From: Actinomadura barringtoniae | Lineage (GTDB): Bacteria > Actinomycetota > Actinomycetes > Streptosporangiales > Streptosporangiaceae | Length of the DNA stretch: 64,000 nt | NCBI RefSeq assembly: GCF_017573505.1 | Contig: NZ_JAGEOJ010000014.1 | Span: 124,001 to 188,000 of the forward strand | Direction of reading: 5' to 3' | Shown here: positions 61,240 to 64,000 of the stretch, in pieces | Layout of the letters: the number at the start of each line of letters is the position of its first letter | Numbering within the stretch: the stretch's first letter is position 1 | Program-made: the position numbers and the translations under genes | Notes under the pieces: model-generated | What the model was told of the DNA's origin: nothing | What the model saw: the letters and a program-made list of their open reading frames with translations, nothing else | The model's database searches: none

Positions 61240-61874
61240 TCGCCGAGGACTCGGTCCTGCTGCGAGCCGGGCTGATCAAGCTGCTGGAGACCTCGGGGTT
61301 CGAGGTCGCCGCGGCGGTCGGCGAGGCGGACGGCCTGCTCGCCGCGGTGGAGGAGCACCGGCCGGACGCGGCGATCGTGGACGTGCGGATGCCGCCGGGC
61401 TTCACCGACGAGGGCGTCCGGGCGGCCCTGGTGATCCGCCGCGAGCACCCTGAGGTGGCGGTGCTGCTGCTCTCGCAGTTCGTCGAGGAGCGCTACGCCG
61501 CCGACCTGCTGTCGGCCAACACCAGCGGCGTCGGCTACCTGCTCAAGGACCGCGTCGCCGACGTGTCGGTCTTCCTGGACTCCCTGCGCCGCGTCGCCAC
61601 CGGCGGCACGGCCCTGGACCCCGAGGTGGTGTCACAGCTCTTGCTGCGCCGCAACCAGACCCCGCTCGACCGGCTGACCCCGCGCGAACGCGAGGTCCTG
61701 GGGCTGATGGCCGAGGGCCGCTCCAACGCCGGCATCGCCGAGAAGCTCGTCGTCAGCGACAGCGCGGTGGCCAAGCACATCAACAACATCTTCGCCAAGC
61801 TCGACCTCCCGGACGCGGGCGGCGACCACCGCCGCGTGCTGGCGGTGCTGCGATTCCTGAACGGGGAGACCTGA
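61227..61874 (+). CDS. NarL/LuxR-type response regulator
   Basis: This 215-aa protein has receiver residues Glu7-Asp8, phospho-acceptor Asp52 (AAIVDVRMPPGF), and the LuxR helix-turn-helix LTPREREVLGLMAEGRSNAG ... SAVAKHINNIFAKLDL. Its start lies inside the kinase gene. The DUF4097 gene begins 1 bp after its stop, so it is a likely member of the same operon and perhaps the target system. Confidence 0.93.
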   Translation: MRIVIAEDSVLLRAGLIKLLETSGFEVAAAVGEADGLLAAVEEHRPDAAIVDVRMPPGFTDEGVRAALVIRREHPEVAVLLLSQFVEERYAADLLSANTSGVGYLLKDRVADVSVFLDSLRRVATGGTALDPEVVSQLLLRRNQTPLDRLTPREREVLGLMAEGRSNAGIAEKLVVSDSAVAKHINNIFAKLDLPDAGGDHRRVLAVLRFLNGET

Positions 61875-61875
61875 C

Positions 61876-62709
61876 ATGGTCACCACGACCCAACCCGGCA
61901 CGTACATCGGGCCGCCGCCCGGCCCCCGGCCCCGCCGCCGCGGCCCCTGGATCGCGCTCGCGGTGCTGACCGCGCTGATGGTCGTCGTGCCGACCGCGAC
62001 CGGCCTGACGGGCAAGCTGATCCGCCGCACCTACGTGCACAGCCAGTCCTTCTCGTTCCCGATCAAGACGCTGCAGGTGAACTCGGGCGACTCGACGGTG
62101 ACCGTCGTCGGCGGCGGGCGGCCCGGGCAGGTCACGGTGAAGCAGTCGCTGCACTGGGCCCTCAACAAGCCGCAGCTCAGGCTCGACCCGGTCGGCGACA
62201 GCTTCCGCGTGTGGGTGGTGTGCTCCGACGGCGGCAGCCTGTTCACCGGGCTGGACTGCGGCGCCGACATCCAGGTGACCGTGCCGTCCGGCGTCGCGGT
62301 CCAGTCGGAGGCGAGCTCCGGGAGCACCGACATCAGCGACATCAGCGGTGCGGTGAAGGTCAAGAGCGCCTCGGGCGAGCTGAACCTGAGCGGCCTCAGC
62401 GGCCCGGTCACGGCGTCGGTGGCGTCGGGCTCGATCGAGGGCCGGGGACTGCGATCGCCGCAGGTGGACGCGCGCAGCCACTCGGGCGCGATCGAGCTGG
62501 CCTTCGCCCAGGCGCCGCTGAACGTGACCGCCCGAGCCAACTCCGGTGGCGTTACGGTCAAGGTCCCGCCCGGTTCGCGCTACCGGGTGAACACCAAGGC
62601 GGCCTCGGGCGGCGTGGACGTCGTCCCGCCGGAGATCGCCGACGACGCGGCCCCGGGACAGATCCACGTGACCACCACGTCGGGCGGCATCTCGATCGGC
62701 TATCCCTGA
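61876..62709 (+). CDS. Membrane-anchored DUF4097 beta-strand repeat protein
   Basis: The 277-aa product has a proline/arginine-rich cytoplasmic start, one membrane helix (about 25-47: WIALAVLTALMVVVPTATG) and an outer domain of repeating beta-strands (SASGELNLSGLSGPVTASVA; ARANSGGVTVKVPPG; TTSGGISIGYP), the DUF4097 parallel-beta pattern. Such proteins often accompany PspC-like or kinase systems for envelope stress. It is co-transcribed with the kinase/regulator pair. Confidence 0.88.
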   Translation: MVTTTQPGTYIGPPPGPRPRRRGPWIALAVLTALMVVVPTATGLTGKLIRRTYVHSQSFSFPIKTLQVNSGDSTVTVVGGGRPGQVTVKQSLHWALNKPQLRLDPVGDSFRVWVVCSDGGSLFTGLDCGADIQVTVPSGVAVQSEASSGSTDISDISGAVKVKSASGELNLSGLSGPVTASVASGSIEGRGLRSPQVDARSHSGAIELAFAQAPLNVTARANSGGVTVKVPPGSRYRVNTKAASGGVDVVPPEIADDAAPGQIHVTTTSGGISIGYP

Positions 62710-62714
62710 ATCGG

Positions 62715-63398
62715 CTATCCCTGAGCCGTCGGCTCGGGCCGCCGCCGCAGGTAGGCCAGCACGGCCAGCACGCGGCGGTGGTCCTCGGCGGTACGCGGCA
62801 GGTCCAGCTTGGTGAGGATGTTGCCGATGTGCTTGGCCACGGCCGCCTCGGTCACCGTGAGGGCGGCGGCGATCGCGGCGTTCGTGCGCCCCTCGGCCAT
62901 CAGCGCCAGCACCTCGAGCTCGCGGCCCGTCAGCTTGTCCAGCGGGTCGCGGCGCCGCCGCAGCAGCCGCCGTACGACCTCCGGGTCGACGACCATGCCG
63001 CCCGACGCCACCTGGTCGAGCGCGTCGCGGAAGTCGTCGATGTCGCCGATGCGGTCCTTCAGCAGGTAGCCGGCCCCGCGGCCGCCGACCGAGTCGAACA
63101 GCTCGGCGGCATAGCTCTGCGCCACGTACTGGCTGAGCACCAGCACCGCCAGCTCGGGCCGGGCCGAACGCAGCTCCACCGCGGCCCGCAGTCCCTCGTC
63201 GGTGAAGCCCGGCGGCATCCGTACGTCGGTCACGACCAGGTCGGGTGCGTGCTCGGCGACCGCCGCCTTCAGCGCCTCCGCGTCGCCGACCGCCGCCACG
63301 ACCTCGTGGCCGAACCGCGCGATCAGACCGACCAGGCCCTCCCGCAGCAGGACGCCGTCCTCGGCGAGCACTACGCGGAGGGGACGGCCTGCGCACAC
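62715..63398 (-). CDS. NarL/LuxR-type response regulator (paralogue)
   Basis: This 227-aa protein has receiver residues Glu13-Asp14 and Asp58 (LVVTDVRMPPGF), with LuxR helix-turn-helix LTGRELEVLALMAEGRTNAA ... AAVAKHIGNILTKLDL. The VRMPPGFTDEGLRAA block nearly equals that of the regulator at 61227-61874, so it is its paralogue. GTG 63398 lies inside the kinase gene end (28-bp overlap). Confidence 0.92.
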   Translation of the reverse strand: MCAGRPLRVVLAEDGVLLREGLVGLIARFGHEVVAAVGDAEALKAAVAEHAPDLVVTDVRMPPGFTDEGLRAAVELRSARPELAVLVLSQYVAQSYAAELFDSVGGRGAGYLLKDRIGDIDDFRDALDQVASGGMVVDPEVVRRLLRRRRDPLDKLTGRELEVLALMAEGRTNAAIAAALTVTEAAVAKHIGNILTKLDLPRTAEDHRRVLAVLAYLRRRPEPTAQG

Positions 63399-64000
63399 GG
63401 GATCTCCAGACGAAGCAGGGTGGGCCCGCCGGGCGGGCTTGACAGGGTAACGGTGCCGTCCAGGACGGAGACGCGGTCGGCGAGCCCCGAGAGTCCCGTT
63501 CCGATGCCGGGCCGCGCGCCGCCGACGCCGTCGTCGCGGACGATCACCGCGACGCGGCCCTCGCGGTGTTCGGCGGTGACCCAGGCGCAGTCGGCGTCGC
63601 TGTGCTTGGCGACGTTGGTGAGGGCCTCGCAGATCGCGAAGTAGATCGCGGCCTCGACGGGATCCGGGAGGCGGCCGGGCAGCTCGATCCGGGTCTCGAC
63701 CGGAACGGGGAAGCGGTCGGCGAGCTCGTCCACGGCGGCGGCCAGGCCCCGGTCGGTGAGCACCTTCGGGTGGATGCCCTGGATCAGCTCGCGCAGCTCG
63801 CCGAGGGCGAGCTTGGCCTCCTCGTGCGCCTTGGTGACGAGTGCGGCGGTCTCGCTGTCGTTGCTGCTCTTGCTGCTTGCACGGGCGAGGCCGAGTGTCA
63901 TGGTGAGGGCGACGAGACGCTGCTGGGCGCCGTCGTGCAGGTCGCGTTCGATCCGGCGGCGTTCGGCGTCGAACGCGTCCACCAGCCGCACCCGGGAGCG
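63371..64000 (-). CDS. Sensor histidine kinase, C-terminal part (5' end beyond window)
   Basis: At least 209 residues are seen. HisKA_3 has RRRIERDLHDGAQQRLVALT with the phospho-accepting His, and the HATPase domain shows CEALTNVAKHS, RDDGVGGA and GTGLSGLADRVSVLDG, ending at TGA 63371-63373. The reading frame is open through position 64000, so the sensor part lies outside the window. Its regulator follows with a 28-bp overlap. Confidence 0.92.
   Translation of the reverse strand, partial: RSRVRLVDAFDAERRRIERDLHDGAQQRLVALTMTLGLARASSKSSNDSETAALVTKAHEEAKLALGELRELIQGIHPKVLTDRGLAAAVDELADRFPVPVETRIELPGRLPDPVEAAIYFAICEALTNVAKHSDADCAWVTAEHREGRVAVIVRDDGVGGARPGIGTGLSGLADRVSVLDGTVTLSSPPGGPTLLRLEIPCAQAVPSA

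Overview
The window comes from a high-GC, GTG/TTG-start-rich actinomycete, most likely a member of the Streptosporangiales/Thermomonosporaceae type (Actinomadura-like). The evidence is the G/C-dominated third codon positions, paired topoisomerase IV genes (parE at 4.6 kb, parC at 45-47 kb), an XRE-DUF5753/DUF397 pair, a BldC-type mini-regulator, a SARP-type regulator and four NarL-type two-component sets. The genus is inferred; no rRNA gene is present.

Layout. 0-4.4 kb: end of an unknown gene, yaaA-like gene, GNAT acetyltransferase, DUF7455 zinc-ribbon-like protein and a DrrAB-like ABC exporter. 4.6-8.2 kb: parE and an amino-acid permease. 8.3-17.3 kb: secreted CocE-type hydrolase, DMFase-like lipoprotein, DUF1453-type membrane protein with a sensor kinase/regulator pair, an orphan SARP-type regulator and a thrice-frameshifted carboxypeptidase-regulatory-like gene. 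17.4-20.5 kb: hydrolase and LLM flavin oxidoreductase divergent from a PadR regulator across a perfect operator-like palindrome; hydrolase and PadR both carry in-frame tandem repeats. 20.5-23.5 kb: SPFH/NfeD pair, redoxin, small secreted protein. 23.6-27.9 kb: a tetR relic, then an uncharacterised 663-aa protein, a lipoprotein and a 98-aa helical protein, followed by DUF397/XRE. 28-32.7 kb: HATPase protein overlapping a 57-aa BldC-like gene, VOC protein, MmyB-type regulator, PLP enzyme, and a DUF559-type nuclease gene bracketed by 63-bp palindromic elements. 32.7-38.4 kb: TetR-controlled operon resembling the mycobacterial mymA locus (hydrolase, SDR, di-iron protein, Baeyer-Villiger-type monooxygenase) with a ketosteroid-isomerase-like gene nearby. 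38.4-44.8 kb: SMI1/KNR4 protein, quinone oxidoreductase/TetR pair, epimerase, DHA2 exporter with a double-HTH AsnC regulator. 44.9-55.1 kb: parC, FMN-dependent 2-hydroxyacid oxidase/monooxygenase, orphan ABC ATPase, DUF1348 protein, DJ-1/AraC regulator, a DesK-like two-component pair, a hypothetical gene and an SDR/TetR unit. 55.2-64 kb: two tandem 597-aa secreted esterase-like proteins, a chimeric sigma/permease relic, and two paralogous kinase/regulator pairs facing each other across a DUF4097 gene.

The most unusual features are repeats: four copies of a long palindromic element, a 72-bp dispersed repeat in two copies, a G6/C6 hairpin repeat that lies in an operon spacer and also in frame inside a kinase ATP-binding domain, and several coding tandem repeats in multiples of three bases. 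No CRISPR array, insertion sequence, prophage, tRNA, rRNA or complete secondary-metabolite cluster was seen.
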